64,000 nucleotides of DNA from Plectrocnemia conspersa (GCA_009617715.1 VTFK01000026.1:1-64000); one strand, 5' to 3'. Counted from the first letter of the stretch, positions 12,310 through 23,779 are shown. The notes: generated from the sequence alone by a model not told the origin. Numbers and translations: made by a program.

Positions 12310-12888
12310 CTCGAGCCCTTAATTTTCAATGGGTCGTAACACATGAAAGCAATCGCTCAGATCGGGTCGTAATGGCGCAATCTAGCCCAATATTTCTTTT
12401 GACTCAAACTTTTTAATATAATAATTCCCGGTGATATACGAGCAAGCATATGCGTGTGAAAGTAGACGACACAAGAGGCTGCAAACGACGCACTTTATCG
12501 ACGACGAAAATAAAGTACGATATGAGAAATTGTCCCGCCCCGAACCGAGGCAGTCCTGGGCGCGATTATCATATAAAATCCAACATCTCAATGGCGCAAA
12601 TGACGGAAAGATCGTCGGAAATATAAATTTTGCGAGATAAATCTGGGCGGCGGCGCTTCTTTTCGATAAGCGGGCCAGCATCTTCTCAATTTTAGCATAT
12701 TGCCACTTTTTTTAAAGCGTCCCTCCGCAACTGCGAGGGCGGACGGCTTGTCCGCACGTAAAATGTGATCCGACAACGTTAGGGGGTGGGCGTTTGAGGG
12801 TGGATGGTTTAGGGTGGTAAAACCCTTTCCGTGTCGCGGAGCTTAAAAACGGCGCCGTATTACGCGCAAGACCGAAACCGTTCGCCGG
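12310..12888. promoter_or_regulatory. GC-rich block upstream of duplicated microexon candidates
   Basis: One of the most GC-rich blocks of the window, with CGGCGGCGCTTC-type words, a GGGGGTGGGCG tract near 12780-12790 and GGGTGGATGG. Overlapping frames on both strands (12382-12681 minus, 12431-12640 plus, 12588-12776 minus) lack recognisable domains and are best explained by composition. It runs directly into the duplicated splice-site-like sequences at 12889-13126. It could be an enhancer, a promoter or an unrecognised exon region. Confidence 0.3.
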
Positions 12889-12927
12889 GTTTTATTTTTA
12901 TGTTTTCATCTCGCGTCGCGACCGCAG

Positions 12928-12957
12928 ACAGAAGCTGCGGATGAAATTTGCGGAAAG
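12928..12957 (+). other. Candidate 30-nt microexon, copy 1
   Basis: The segment is preceded by a pyrimidine-rich tract and CAG (12925-12927), and followed by GTAGGT. Its length is divisible by three; in frame 1 it reads TEAADEICGK and in frame 2 QKLRMKFAE. Frame 3 has a stop. Neither peptide is recognised. The partner copy at 13091-13120 has the same length and the same splice-like borders. The reading frame and host gene are unknown because no flanking exon lies in the window. Confidence 0.35.
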
Positions 12958-13090
12958 GTAGGTATAAATTAATATATTTTTAGCTGTGAAACAATAGTGA
13001 GGAACTTTTAATTTACTTATTTTAGTCACTACTTCACACATTTAGGTGGCTGTTTTATTTTCATGTTTTTATTTCGTGTCGCGACTGCAG

Positions 13091-13120
13091 ACAGAAACGG
13101 CCAACAAAATGTGTGGAAAG
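13091..13120 (+). other. Candidate 30-nt microexon, copy 2
   Basis: Preceded by a T-rich tract and TGCAG, and followed by a consensus GTAAGT donor. In frame 1 it reads TETANKMCGK, against TEAADEICGK in copy 1. Several codons change while length, borders and open frame are kept, and two of the changed codons are synonymous (GCG/GCC and TGC/TGT). If transcribed, two such neighbours could be alternative or mutually exclusive exons. A chance duplication of noncoding DNA remains possible. Confidence 0.35.
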
Positions 13121-13126
13121 GTAAGT

Positions 13127-13779
13127 AAAGATTTAACATTCAGAGGTATGTCTTGCACTAATATATTTACATTAAACACAATTTTTCACATAAAAAATAT
13201 ATAATTTAGCATCTTTACTGCCATTTGACATCACTATTGTCATCACTAAATAATAAATTTATATAACTAGCATTTTGTGAATTAATTAAGAATCCGTCAC
13301 TGAAGTTTTTCTTGATACTAATAAATATGTGCTTTTAGGTCATGTTAAAATTTAATTAGACGCTTAACATTTAGTACTATATTTTATAATTTACTAAGAA
13401 ATTAAAAAACATTTAATTAATTAACCATACTCCGTAACCATGCGTCCGTGGATTTATTTTTATCGTGGGTACAGAAATTGCTTTACGCGTTAAAAGCAGC
13501 GTAAATCCAAGTTTTCGGAGAATGCCACTCTGTATTTTAGGCGTTTCGGTCATAAATCTAGTGAGATTAGCTAAATACATAACAGCAGCTGTTATTGTAG
13601 TATATTGAAAAAGAACAGCACATGGAAAGAGAAACGAATAAGTCGCTAGGTTGCCAAATTTCCAACCTATTCAAATTTTAACGAGCACGTAACGCACAAA
13701 ATATTTAAATAGTATAAACAGATAAGATAAAAACAAATCTAATCACGCATCTAAATATTCATAATTCGTCATCGGGGCA
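13127..13779. other. AT-rich gene-free stretch
   Basis: Nothing coding recognised. ATAACAGCAGCTGTTAT near 13579 is a near-palindrome containing an E-box-like CAGCTG. Confidence 0.4.
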
Positions 13780-14115
13780 AAAATTAGGCGAGCACTAAGC
13801 CTCCCTCAGGATCGCCAAGTGTATAAAAGCACACACACAACGCTAATATCTATACTTCTATTTGGAGCCATCTTCTGCCAATGTATCATCGAGAGCTTCC
13901 ACTTGAGCTTGGATACAAGAAAATTCATTTGAAACCAAGTAGAACATCGTTAATCATTGAGACGGAGAAGACCGAGAAAAAACCGCTTCTCTCTTCACAC
14001 CAAATTTGATCCAGCTACCACGTCCAGAATCAAGATTTTAACCCAATCGTCAGAGACGAAAATATTTTGGAACAAACTGTACGTGGACTGACTTAAAATT
14101 GTTGCACAATAAACC
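13780..14115 (+). repeat. LTR-like dispersed repeat family C, copy 1
   Basis: It starts AAATTAGGCGAGCACTAA followed by CCTCAGG, landmarks shared with 37655-37865 (plus) and 28380-28605 (minus). Further shared blocks are GACGGAGAAGA..GAGAAA, GCTTCTCTCTTCAC, CCAGCT, GTCCAGAAT and CAGAGACGAAAA. This copy also has TATAAAAG at 13822-13829 and AATAAA at 14108-14113 in the order expected of a promoter and polyadenylation signal in a long terminal repeat. No gag, pol or env sequence adjoins it. The LTR reading is an inference; an unclassified non-autonomous element is the alternative. It carries an 85-90 bp insert relative to copy 2. Confidence 0.6.
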
Positions 14116-14680
14116 ACTTTGTGTTTTATAAAATATAAATCCAGAAACTTAGTCCAGAACAGAATCATTAGTCCGAAATAAAATACTTGTGTAGTAATTT
14201 ATTGCTTACGTATTTCATTTTTATAATAAACTTTAGCTGTAAGTTACAATACACTTATATTATTATTTTAGATACATATATTTTGACCAATCAAGTAATT
14301 TTTAAATTATGCTGGTAGTAATTCTATATGTAATTTAAATACAGCAGATATTTGTATGCAACTATGTATTCCCTTACAATAAACGATTTTAATATTCACG
14401 TTTATAGCAATATAGACTGTGGAAAAATTCTGACTTGAATTTAAATCAGGAGAGTAAATGACATTCAAAGTGGAAAGCCACCCTTATTCATCGATGAACT
14501 TGAGGAGAAATCGTTTCGATGGGTTTTTAAGGATCAATGAATTTGATTTAAAATATCAAGAAATAAGCATAACCGTACATTGTGAACCAATTTCAAAAGA
14601 TAGCAGTATTTTATAGCAGACTTCTATGAAATAATTGTCATTAGAATTTTATATTTTATAAATTTTATACAATTTGATAA
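14116..14680. other. AT-rich gene-free stretch
   Basis: Nothing recognised. It may include more of the LTR-like element, since GTCCAGAA words recur near 14151, but no second copy exists here to set a border. Confidence 0.35.
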
Positions 14681-14829
14681 GTTAATAAGAAAATTATATG
14701 ACAATATATGTTATGTTTATGGAGTTGATTCCTAAATAAAAATCCATCTTTTAATTAAGAGATGGATTTTTATTTAGTAATTACCTCTAAAAACATATCA
14801 TATATTGCCATATAATTTTCTTATCAACG
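14681..14829. mobile_element. Long palindromic foldback element, about 150 bp
   Basis: The arms are about 70 bp. The inner 18 bp (14732-14749 against 14760-14777) are perfect, and the central TTAATTAA is itself palindromic. The outer parts match with a few substitutions: ATAAGAAAATTATATG on the left against CATATAATTTTCTTAT on the right. Divergence between arms increases outward and weaker similarity may continue to about 14655-14860. This structure fits a foldback-type MITE. It encodes nothing. A transcript through it would form a long hairpin, so a source of small RNAs is an alternative. Confidence 0.75.
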
Positions 14830-16219
14830 TTCATAAAACTTGTTTTATACTGTTTAATTTAAATAAGACTATGAATATAAACATAATTTAGATTATGTAT
14901 TTAAAATATAATTAAAAAATATTTTTAGAATATATAACATGAAAACACGTATTTTAAAAAAAATTGTATAATAAATATATTTTTTAATGGTAGTAGAGCT
15001 GAACTTATAAAAAAGTTTGAACTTAATTTCTCTTAATTTAATTATAATAGTAAATAAAAGTTTAAATATACATTTATATTCACTACAGTAAAAAATATGA
15101 TTATATTAAAAATATTTTAAGTTATGTATTACTTAACCAACTCGTCAACTCAAAAGTATAAAATTCAAGTAAATATTAAAATTCGCGTCTCAAGTGACTC
15201 TGAAAACAGAATATTTTATTAATTGCTGGGTAACCACACGTTTTTTAATCACTAAAGATTATTAAAAAACGTTTAAAGTGTTAAATATTCAGTAAAATCA
15301 TAACATTATAATTTGCAATATAAATCACATGCTTATTTATTTATTTCACAACGTTATTATATATAAATAATTTTGATTGACTTGAACGTAATATACACAT
15401 AAATGCCTGCATTCATTAACTACATATACACTAAATAGTATGTATTGTAAAAAATGCTTATTTATAATTTTTTTTTTATGAATAAGAATGCCTTATATTT
15501 TTATTTAAATTCGACTGAAAATATTTATGTATGAGATTAAAGCTTTTGTAATGTTATTCATGGATTTTTTCCAATTAAAACGATCGTGAAATATATGCAA
15601 ACTAATTCTTGGTTGGCTTTTCCACCGGGCGTAACACAGGGGTATCTACCTCGTTGAGTAATATTGTTATACTACATACACGTTGAACATTTTTTTAATG
15701 CATTTTAAATGAGAATTTGTGCAAGATACATTGACGAAAAAGTATACGCTTAATTAGAAATGTTATTAAACATTCTAGCTCGGTATTATTTGTATATTAA
15801 AAAATACACTGAATAAAATTATACTAGTGGTGATGGTTTTTCGCTTTGAGCTGAAATTTTATTGAGCTACCCCTATTCAACTCGTTTGTCAACAGTAGCC
15901 TCAAACAATGCTTTATTTGTATTGTGAGGTAGCTACAGTGAAACCTATAGTTTAATTGATTAAACTCATACAACATATAAATTAAATTTATCAAATAATA
16001 ATAGTCGAAGATTTATTATTATTTTGCCAGAGCTCATTACATATTGAAGGATTTTCCAAGAAATCAATAAAATTGGCTACGGCAGTAATTAAGTTATTTA
16101 CGTTATATTTTTTATAATACTTTTTAAAATTTGTTATACATTTTTATTATAAATTGTACATGGAAAATATGGTACGCAGAAAAAAACGTGCACATATTAA
16201 ATAAATTAATTTATAGATC
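14830..16219. other. AT-rich gene-free stretch
   Basis: Nothing coding recognised. It contains a perfect 12-bp inverted repeat ACGTTTTTTAAT / ATTAAAAAACGT at 15238-15249 and 15261-15272, and a GC-richer patch at 15840-15960. Confidence 0.45.
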
Positions 16220-16690
16220 AATACACCACGCAACCGAGCCAGTTACCTTTTCAGTAATTTCCCGAGCGTTACATTTCTGAATTTCCCTTAAGGAAAATAT
16301 TACAAAGTCTCAGTGGTGGGGTTTTCTCGGAAATCTTTCAGCAGCCGTCTTTTCCTTACTTCAATCCTATTAAGGTGATTTTGCGTTGAATATATCTTGC
16401 TAAAGGATATTATTGTGACGGGACACGTTCGATAGTGGTCGAGTGCTGTCGGGGATCTGTGAGATAAGGGCTGTGGAATTTCCGTGATAATATTCGCAAC
16501 GGCATAATGAACGGTTGTAAATTCGAAATGGTCTGAGCAACGTTAACTTTGTGCCATGTTTTATTGCTTGAAGATAATTTCGGTTTCGTTCGCCTTGGGG
16601 GCAGGCTAAACAAAGGCTTTCAAATTAAAATGTGTTGCGAATCCTTGCCGCTGCTGCAAGCATGTTGTTACACAAAGCGACAACACAAAT
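16220..16690. promoter_or_regulatory. GC-richer noncoding block, candidate regulatory
   Basis: Richer in GC than its flanks, with GGTGGGG, TCGGGGATC and GATAAGGG words. The minus-strand frame at 16410-16613 shows no domain. An inverted GTTAATTAA / TTAATTAAC pair follows at 16709-16717 and 16735-16743, which would suit homeodomain binding. The assignment rests on composition only. Confidence 0.25.
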
Positions 16691-17404
16691 GACACTATAA
16701 CGTACTGTGTTAATTAATTATACTCGTTTCTGAGTTAATTAACAGGTGTAACTGGTATCAACTATTTATTTTATTTCATGAATTAATAGTATGATAGGTT
16801 TAATGAAATATTGGCAATAGGTAATTTTGTGACAGACTGTATATAAAGCAAAATTGAAAAAGCGCGAAATCCTTTTGACATTAAATATGGATTAAAGGAA
16901 CGTAAGATAAACATATAAATCAAATAAAAATGTGTTCTAAAAGGTAAGATATATTCTTTCATACATACATAATTTAAAGCAACAAAGTGGAATCTAAATA
17001 AAAGAAACAGCAAACGCCTTGTAACAATTAAAGTTAAAATCTTAAAAAAAGCTTTTACAGGAACATAAATATCTCAGAATAAATCTAAAGCTTTTTACAT
17101 TAATAAGTGAAATGTTTTCAAGAAAAAAATACAATACGCATATTGCGATTATTTTATTTATAATAAATTGTAATTATTAAGTAACATTTATATTGTATTT
17201 ATAAGGGCAATAATAAACAATTTAAAGCAATCTTGATGATATGTTTTTTTTAAAAATCCTTTCTATCCTACATTTTTACTCACATTTTTATTGATGAGAT
17301 TGTAAAATTATTAGTTACGAATTACTAAAGCATACAGATATTATACTTTAAAAACCTTAAATATTTTATATGAGATCAAGATCTAATAACATTTTCAGGA
17401 TATC
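16691..17404. other. AT-rich gene-free stretch
   Basis: Nothing coding recognised apart from the TTAATTAA pair near 16709-16743. Confidence 0.4.
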
Positions 17405-17465
17405 ACTATTTTTTTGATAATATTTAAGAATAATATTATTTTAAAATATCATCAAAAAAAATAGT
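17405..17465. repeat. Inverted repeat, 21-22 bp arms
   Basis: The arms ACTATTTTTTTGATAATATTT (17405-17425, written here as two halves: ACTATTTTTTT and GATAATATTT) and their complement at 17444-17465 differ by one base and one length change. The stem lies 150 bp from the 3' end of the LINE and may be a small foldback element. Confidence 0.65.
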
Positions 17466-17767
17466 AATGAATAAGGATTTATTTTTGCGTAATTTTGACT
17501 GAAAAGTCACACTTTTTCGGCCCTTAAATTTATTATTTTTACATCATATATAGAAAAAATACAAACTTTGGAACCATTAATATAATATTTACTATCTCAC
17601 AGAAAAATAATACATTATTTATTTATTTTATTTATTAATTTATTTAGCTTAATAGCTAATCTTTACATCTAACAAATTTAGTAAACATATATAAAAATAT
17701 ATAAAAAATACATAACAGAAAGAAAAAATATACAATAATAAAGACTTAATACTATAATATCTTATTT

Positions 17768-20185
17768 CTATATGTACGAAGGTGTTTTTTTATTCCATTT
17801 ATAAAACCCCGTTATTTTTTGCTGTTTCAGTTTCTCTTGGAAGACTATTATATAAATTAAAACCTCCGTACATAATTCCCCTAGCCGTACTCGTTTTCTT
17901 ATACTTAATTATCTTTAAATTTTCTCTATTTCTAGTATTATATTTATGTACATCTTTATTTCTTATTAAATACTTATTAAAATAGTGTGGTAACATATTA
18001 TTTTCTAACTTATATATAAATACTAAAACATTCATACTCAATATTTCTTGAACATTCAACCATTCTAATCTATCAATCATACTTTTTACAATTAGTTAAT
18101 CTATTTTTTATTTAAGATTACTCTCATTGCCCTATTTTGTAATTTTTTGCAACATTTGTTTATCTAATTTATTCAACATATTTAATAGTGTTGCACAATA
18201 ATTAAAATGGGGCAATATTATACTATTGTAAATTAATTTTTTTGTATTTATACTTAATATATTTCTTAATCTAGATAATAAACCTATTTTTCTACTAATT
18301 TTTTTTTAATATGTAATTACAATGTTCTTTAAAGTTTAATTTTTGTATCAACAATTACTCCTAAATATTTTATATTATCCACTATTTCTATATTAGAGTT
18401 ATTTATTACTATTTTGGTACTATCATCTAACACATTTTTTTATAATTAATAAACATACATTTAGTTTTATTCTCATTTAATTTAAGTACATTATTCTTTA
18501 ACCATATCTCTAACACACCTAATTCATCATTCAAATTACTCACAACTTCTTCAATGTTATCACCCATGCAATAGATCAATGTGTCATCCGCAAATAGATG
18601 AACTTTTACATTTTCTTACGTTATTAACTATATCATTTATATATAAAACAAACAACAATGGTCCCAATTTAGACCCTTGTGGTACTCCATAATACACTAA
18701 CCTCTCTTCAGAACATACATTATTTATCTTAACTTTTTGTTTTCTTTTTATATAAGTAATTATTAAACCATCTCAAAACTATATCACTTATACCTATACT
18801 CTCAATTTCTTCAACATTATTTCTCTGTCTATTGTTTCGAAGGCTCTCTTGAAATCCAAGAAAACTGCTCCAATGATTTTGTTTTGTATCCTTAGCCAAC
18901 AGCCAATCATTTATCACTACTTGTAATGCAGTTTCAGTGGAATGCTTTTCTCTGAATCCCGATTGTTGTTCACATATTATGTTTTGAGAAGTAATAAATT
19001 CCTTTAATTGTTTGATTACTACTTCTTCTATTATTTTTCTATACACGGTAGCATGTTGATTGGTCTCATTTCTTCAACTTTTTTTTTTATTTTTTTTATT
19101 TTAGGTATAGGTACAATAGTAGCAATCTTTAAATTTTCAGGCATTTCTCCTAATGAGAGTGCTTTTATTTATTAAATAATTTAATTTAGTTCCTATTATT
19201 TCCCATGTTTCTTTAATTATATTTATATCTAGTTCATCAGTACTAGTTCCTTTTTAAATTTACATATTATGTTATGAATTTCATCTAATGATACTGATTT
19301 AAATTTACTAAATTTTACAATTAATGTTTTATTATTATATTGTACTAAATTACTAATCCTTGGTATTGAATTTACAATTTCTTCTATGCTCTCAATGTAA
19401 TATGTATTCATTTTTTCTGCCATTATATAAGGATCTTGATATATATTTCCATTAATTTCCATTCCATTTTATTATGTCGTTTTTTTCTGAGTTGGATTAA
19501 TTAATTGTTTTATTGATTTCCACATCTTATTTGGATCATTTTGTATTTCATCTATCAATTTTTTCATACCATTTCTTTTTTAGCCATTCTTAATACGATT
19601 TGACTGCCATATTTCTACATTGTGTGTATGTTTTCCATTTTTCATTAAAAGACTTTATATTCTATTTGTTCTGTTTTTAATATTTGAAAAAATTTTTTAT
19701 GACTCATCTCATTTTCGTTTTATAGCATTTTTTTAACATCATCATTAAACCACGGTTTTGGGTTGTAACGATATTCCTTTTTAAAAAATTATATTGACTT
19801 TTTTGTTTTTACAATCTACTATATTCTTATAAATTTTGTTCCATATCCTATTAACATCCATAAAACATTTATCTACATTCCAGTAACATTTTTTGTAATT
19901 TTAATCTTAATTTATTAAAAAATTAAATTTTTTTAATTATATCAATTTTTTTTTTTTTTTAAACTTAAGTTCATTATGTTTTTCTATATAAATATATACA
20001 ATTGAATGGTCAGTTATTCTTGGAGTTGATGGGCGAATCAGGTTAAAAATAAATTTTTTTTTGTTGTTTAAAAATACTAAATCTATTAATGTGCTGAGAT
20101 CGTTATTATTAGTCCTTGTATTTACTTTTGACACATTGATTTAAACCAAATATATTTGATATTTAAGCTAAGTTTGCTGACTAAA
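17768..20185 (-). pseudogene. LINE ORF2 pseudogene: APE endonuclease plus reverse transcriptase
   Basis: ORF2 would nick target DNA and copy the element RNA at the nick. From the N-terminal side: an endonuclease C-terminal part at about 19940-20185 (SNIFGLNQCVK, then STLIDLVFLN, then ITDHSIV, with the conserved Asp-His of APE nucleases). Next comes a linker with KPWFNDD near 19750 and AEKMNTYYIESIEEI near 19400. Then the reverse transcriptase, with its VPQG motif near 18670-18690 and the catalytic FADD at about 18583-18594. The C-terminal region contains WLNVQEIL and ARGIMYGGFNLYNSLP, ending at the stop at 17768-17770. At least six frameshifts are visible, several at A/T runs. The family assignment follows from domain order and motifs; the exact clade was not determined. 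Confidence 0.85.
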
Positions 20186-20639
20186 AACAGGCCGACGACA
20201 TTTGTTCCAATTAAAACGGAAACGAATCAATTGAAAACAGTAACGTGAAAATTTGATCAAAACTCCATTCTCAATATTATTTATAAATTCTATGAATTGT
20301 ACAATTTATGCTATTGGATAATAAAACTATTAAATGTAATATATGGGATATGAAAATTATAAAATAATTTATTATTCTACTCTTCAGAGAGAAAAATATT
20401 ATTTGAACTATTTTTTATTAGAAATTGATCATTATAACAAAGTTGAAATAATTAAAAAATCACCTTTATGTGTAAAATATTAAGTCATATTTAAAAAAAA
20501 ATCAAATGTTAATTGGTAAAAAGTATAAATGATTTATATGTTATATGAGGTGTTATTATACTTTAAAAAAATTGGATATTATTTTCAGTAATTAATTATT
20601 TTTTTTGATATATTTTTGTTTGATTTAACCGGCTCATTA

Positions 20640-21816
20640 ATAAAATCCCTGTTACTGATTCTTTTTTCCCATATGAATATATTTTTTTACACAAAAATAT
20701 TATATTATATTGTATTTCATTATAGTAATTTTGATCGTATCATTTATAAATTGAACAATTTCTATCCATGGAGCTTTGATGTTCCACATTCAAATTAAGA
20801 TTTCCGTTCTTTATTTGCAGGAAATATTTTCGCCACACAGTTTTCCTTTTTTGTTGCATTGATTTCTCAAATGTTCTGACCATCATAAAAAACTGAGTTT
20901 TTTTATTTTTACATTCATCATTTTGAAAAAAAAACCATAATTATTCTAACTGATTTGGTTTTGTTTTATGTCTTCATATACTTTAGTCACCTTATCCCAT
21001 TCAATATTTTAATTTGCTTCTTAAATCCATCATATTTCTTTAACTTTGTAAATCTGCGAAAATATCATCTTACTTATTAAATTTTGTTTTTTTTTTTAAT
21101 ATGTTTTACAAATAAATAACATTTGTTTTCTTCTACATGTGTTTTGTTTCATTATACACTTTTTTAGTTGATCATATTTTTAATTCTTCAGAAATTCCAC
21201 CATTTTTATTTCTTGGTTTCTTAATTTCTCACTTTTATATTATTATATTTATCTCCTAGTTTTTTTGCATCTGTCGTAATTTGCAGATGCATCTTCTTTA
21301 CTATCACATGTAATTATTATACCCTCCTTTGCTTATTGGTCTTATATTTTGTATTAAAACTTCTAATTCTGTTGGTTTAATTAAATTTTTGCAATCCTTT
21401 TTTGTCTGCTCTATATTTTTGCAAATTTTTTAGGCATAATTATCGCAATATCTTTTCCCTTTTTACGATTTCCGAATAATGTTTCTTTTTGCATTTTATT
21501 TTTAATAATATTGTTATTTAAATTTAGTTTATCCTTTATATTATAAACATCTTTTATTAATTTTCATTTAATAACTCAAATATTGAGTTATTATTTTCTT
21601 TTTATTATTTACATCGTCCCTATTAGTTTTTTAATACATCTAATAAATGTTTATACATTATATCAAATGTATTAGTTATAATGGTTTTTTTTGATAGTAT
21701 ATTACCATTTGATAATAATACATTTAATTTTGTTTTTAATTCATCCATTTCTTTTATTCTTCTTTTTCTAATTGTAATTACGCCATACGAAAAATACAAA
21801 CGCCGCTATCGGCCAT
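20640..21816 (-). pseudogene. LINE ORF1 pseudogene (gag-like, zinc knuckles)
   Basis: ORF1 proteins of this group bind element RNA. A plausible start MADSGVCIFRMA lies at 21816, followed after a frameshift by IKEMDELKTKLNVLLSNG. A central segment reads KNLIKPTELEVLIQNI (about 21345-21390), then GGIIITCDSKEDA across a frameshift, then LRNQEIKMV. This is the pattern of the conserved region before the zinc knuckles in Jockey-type ORF1. Knuckle remains are HLRNQCNKKGKLCGEN (about 20821-20875) and HQSSMDRNCSIYK (about 20745-20785). Some expected cysteines have been lost to TGA or TGG changes. Multiple frameshifts make it non-functional. Confidence 0.7.
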
Positions 21817-21990
21817 TTTTTTTAATGTAACAATGCACTAATTATTATTTATCTTATAAAATTTATATATTCATATATTAATCAATCTATTTATACTATT
21901 TATTAAATTTAATTTAAAACTACGCGCAAATATCTACCGGTTTTCACCTCCAAAGGGGTTGGTTACCACAATCTTGGCTAATTGCACGGC
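21817..21990 (-). other. LINE 5' leader
   Basis: The region upstream of the ORF1 start on the minus strand. It is AT-rich near the start codon, then has a GC-richer ACCAACCCCTTTGGAGGTG segment at about 21945-21968. In autonomous non-LTR elements this region would hold an internal promoter. Its outer border is uncertain. Confidence 0.4.
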
Positions 21991-22659
21991 AGACACATGC
22001 ACATACGATGAACACAAACAACTGAATATGAATTGAAATAACATTTTATTATGAATACAACCAATGACGAGATAATTAGCTACGCAATGTTTATTAGCTA
22101 TTATTCTTATCATTGAGAAAATATTACACTATTCATATTGGTTTATATGAAAACAAATTTAAGAATTACTTTTATGCAGAAAATTAATAATTGCCCTATA
22201 ATTTGTCAAATTTATTCGATAAATATTCGTTTATTGTTTTAAAATATTATACATAAACACAATCCAAATAGTGTAGAATAACTAGACTAAAACGAATACC
22301 ATAAAGTATCACATTATTGTGACCATTTACCCTGTAATATAGAATGATATAAAATATGCTATTTACGATAAGCTTGTAATAAAATTTAGTATTGATATAG
22401 CGAATATAAAATAAATTCAATTTCAGACAAAATATTCGGTAGACGCTTTATCACACATTCCGACGATCAAATATAAAATTGCTTCTAAAATAATGTATGT
22501 ATATATATATATTTATATACAAAAAATGTTAATAAGGAGTAATAAATACGATACAAATACTAATAAGAATTAATCATTAATTTATCATCATCATATATAA
22601 ACAGCTATTTGATTATGAGATACATAAGATAGATTGTTAGGAATATATTATGCTCCCCT
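21991..22659. other. AT-rich gene-free stretch
   Basis: Nothing coding recognised. TATA-type microsatellite sequence lies at 22498-22518. Confidence 0.4.
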
Positions 22660-23100
22660 AATATAATGTAATGCGTCTAGATGAAAAGCGACGTCGCGAC
22701 TGAATATGATAGATAAGTCTGTTTGGCGTTTCGTCATCTGGAAGTTATCGAGAATTTTATCCACGGAAGTATATTGAAAGTTGAGATGGGGAGGATAGCG
22801 AAACGATTCGACATGTCCTAGACGTTAAAACCATAAAACCGAAAGCTGCTAGAGAGCAAATCCAAGTGGTGATTTCCCAAGTGGATCATCGAAAGAATCG
22901 CAGATTGGAGGGAGTGTATAAAAAAACGACTGCATTTCTCGGCGTTAAGAGTGGACGATTTTTATGACCGAAATGAGATAGCCACGCACTAAATCGAACA
23001 AAGATCCGGTCTTGGGATATAGTGCGTCTAGAAGTGAAATAAGAAGACAGCGAACGAGCTGAAGGATAATGAAGCGGGAAATGCTCGCTCAAGGAAAAAA
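22660..23100. promoter_or_regulatory. GC-richer noncoding block, candidate regulatory
   Basis: The word GCGTCTAGA occurs near both ends (about 22671 and 23023). The minus-strand frame at 22886-23092 has no recognisable domain. TTTATGA and GATAAG words are present. Assigned by composition only. Confidence 0.25.
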
Positions 23101-23779
23101 ATGCTCTTATATTTAATATGATATATAGAAAACAATATATTATATTATGAGATAAATTTCATGTTGGAGTATATAGGGTGAGGCATGAAAATTGCTACCG
23201 AAATAAACGGAAATATTTTTGATTTGTTTTGATTTAGATGCTATCTGGTTTATTATTGCAATCTCTGCATTTAACTAATATGTATTTGATTATTATATTT
23301 AATGTAGTTTGGAGTACTGTTTCAGATTCGTTTTATTTGTAGACTTTGTGCTTATATTTTTACTATAATTTAAAGCCACAAGAAATGCGATTTGTGGACT
23401 TTTAATGATAAATAAAATTCTTACATATCATCAAATTTATTTAGATATTAGTTGCATTAATGAACTGGTGCATAAATCGGCAACAATATTTTTTTTCCCT
23501 TCAAATGCAATATAATTCTCCAGAACTCAAATGGAGCATTAATCCAATCTTTCAATAATTGTATTAATTGATAAAATATTAGGGTAATTGTGCATCACCT
23601 TTTACACAGCACGTATAAGAGACAAATTGACGTTGTTTTCATCATAGCAGTACGAAAACGACACCCAAAATGACCCTAATAAAGCTACACTTTTGCGAGA
23701 GTTATGTCGAATAATGTATTATATTACGAGGCGCTCTCCGATAAATATCAAATTATAAATAGTATCCCTTTTAATTATG
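23101..23779. other. AT-rich gene-free stretch
   Basis: Nothing recognised. Confidence 0.4.

Larger units (their letters stand above)
12889..13126 (+). repeat. Tandem duplication spanning two candidate microexons
   Basis: A unit of about 75 bp occurs twice with a 163-bp period: about 12889-12964 and 13051-13126. Both units run GTTTTATTTT-ATGTTTT-AT, then TCGCG.C and GCAG, the 30-nt core, and end at GGAAAG followed by GTAGGT or GTAAGT. Similarity stops just after this last hexamer, and the sequence between the units is unrelated. The conserved unit is therefore a pyrimidine-rich acceptor, a short insert and a donor, as expected of a duplicated small exon. Confidence 0.7.
17614..21990 (-). mobile_element. 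Non-LTR retrotransposon (Jockey/CR1 group), near full length, broken
   Basis: Read on the minus strand, this element has a 5' leader, an ORF1 with zinc-knuckle remains, an ORF2 with endonuclease and reverse transcriptase, and a 3' untranslated region ending in a TAAATAAATAA-type tail at 17614. The RT part is about 93-97% identical by eye to the plus-strand copy at 57710-58975, which fixes the 3' end. The 5' end is less sure: the leader with a GGTTGGTTACCAC-type block runs to about 21970-22010. Many frameshifts and stops make it inactive. The endonuclease N-terminal half is poorly recognisable, so an internal deletion is likely. No convincing target duplication was found. Confidence 0.85.

Noticed and set aside
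12382..12681. 99-codon minus-strand frame overlapping a plus-strand frame
   Set aside because: Both strands are open over the same GC-rich block, which is expected from composition; neither translation is recognisable.
17782..17985. 67-codon plus-strand frame
   Set aside because: Antisense to the LINE ORF2 C-terminal region; the same shadow appears antisense at 58532-58786.
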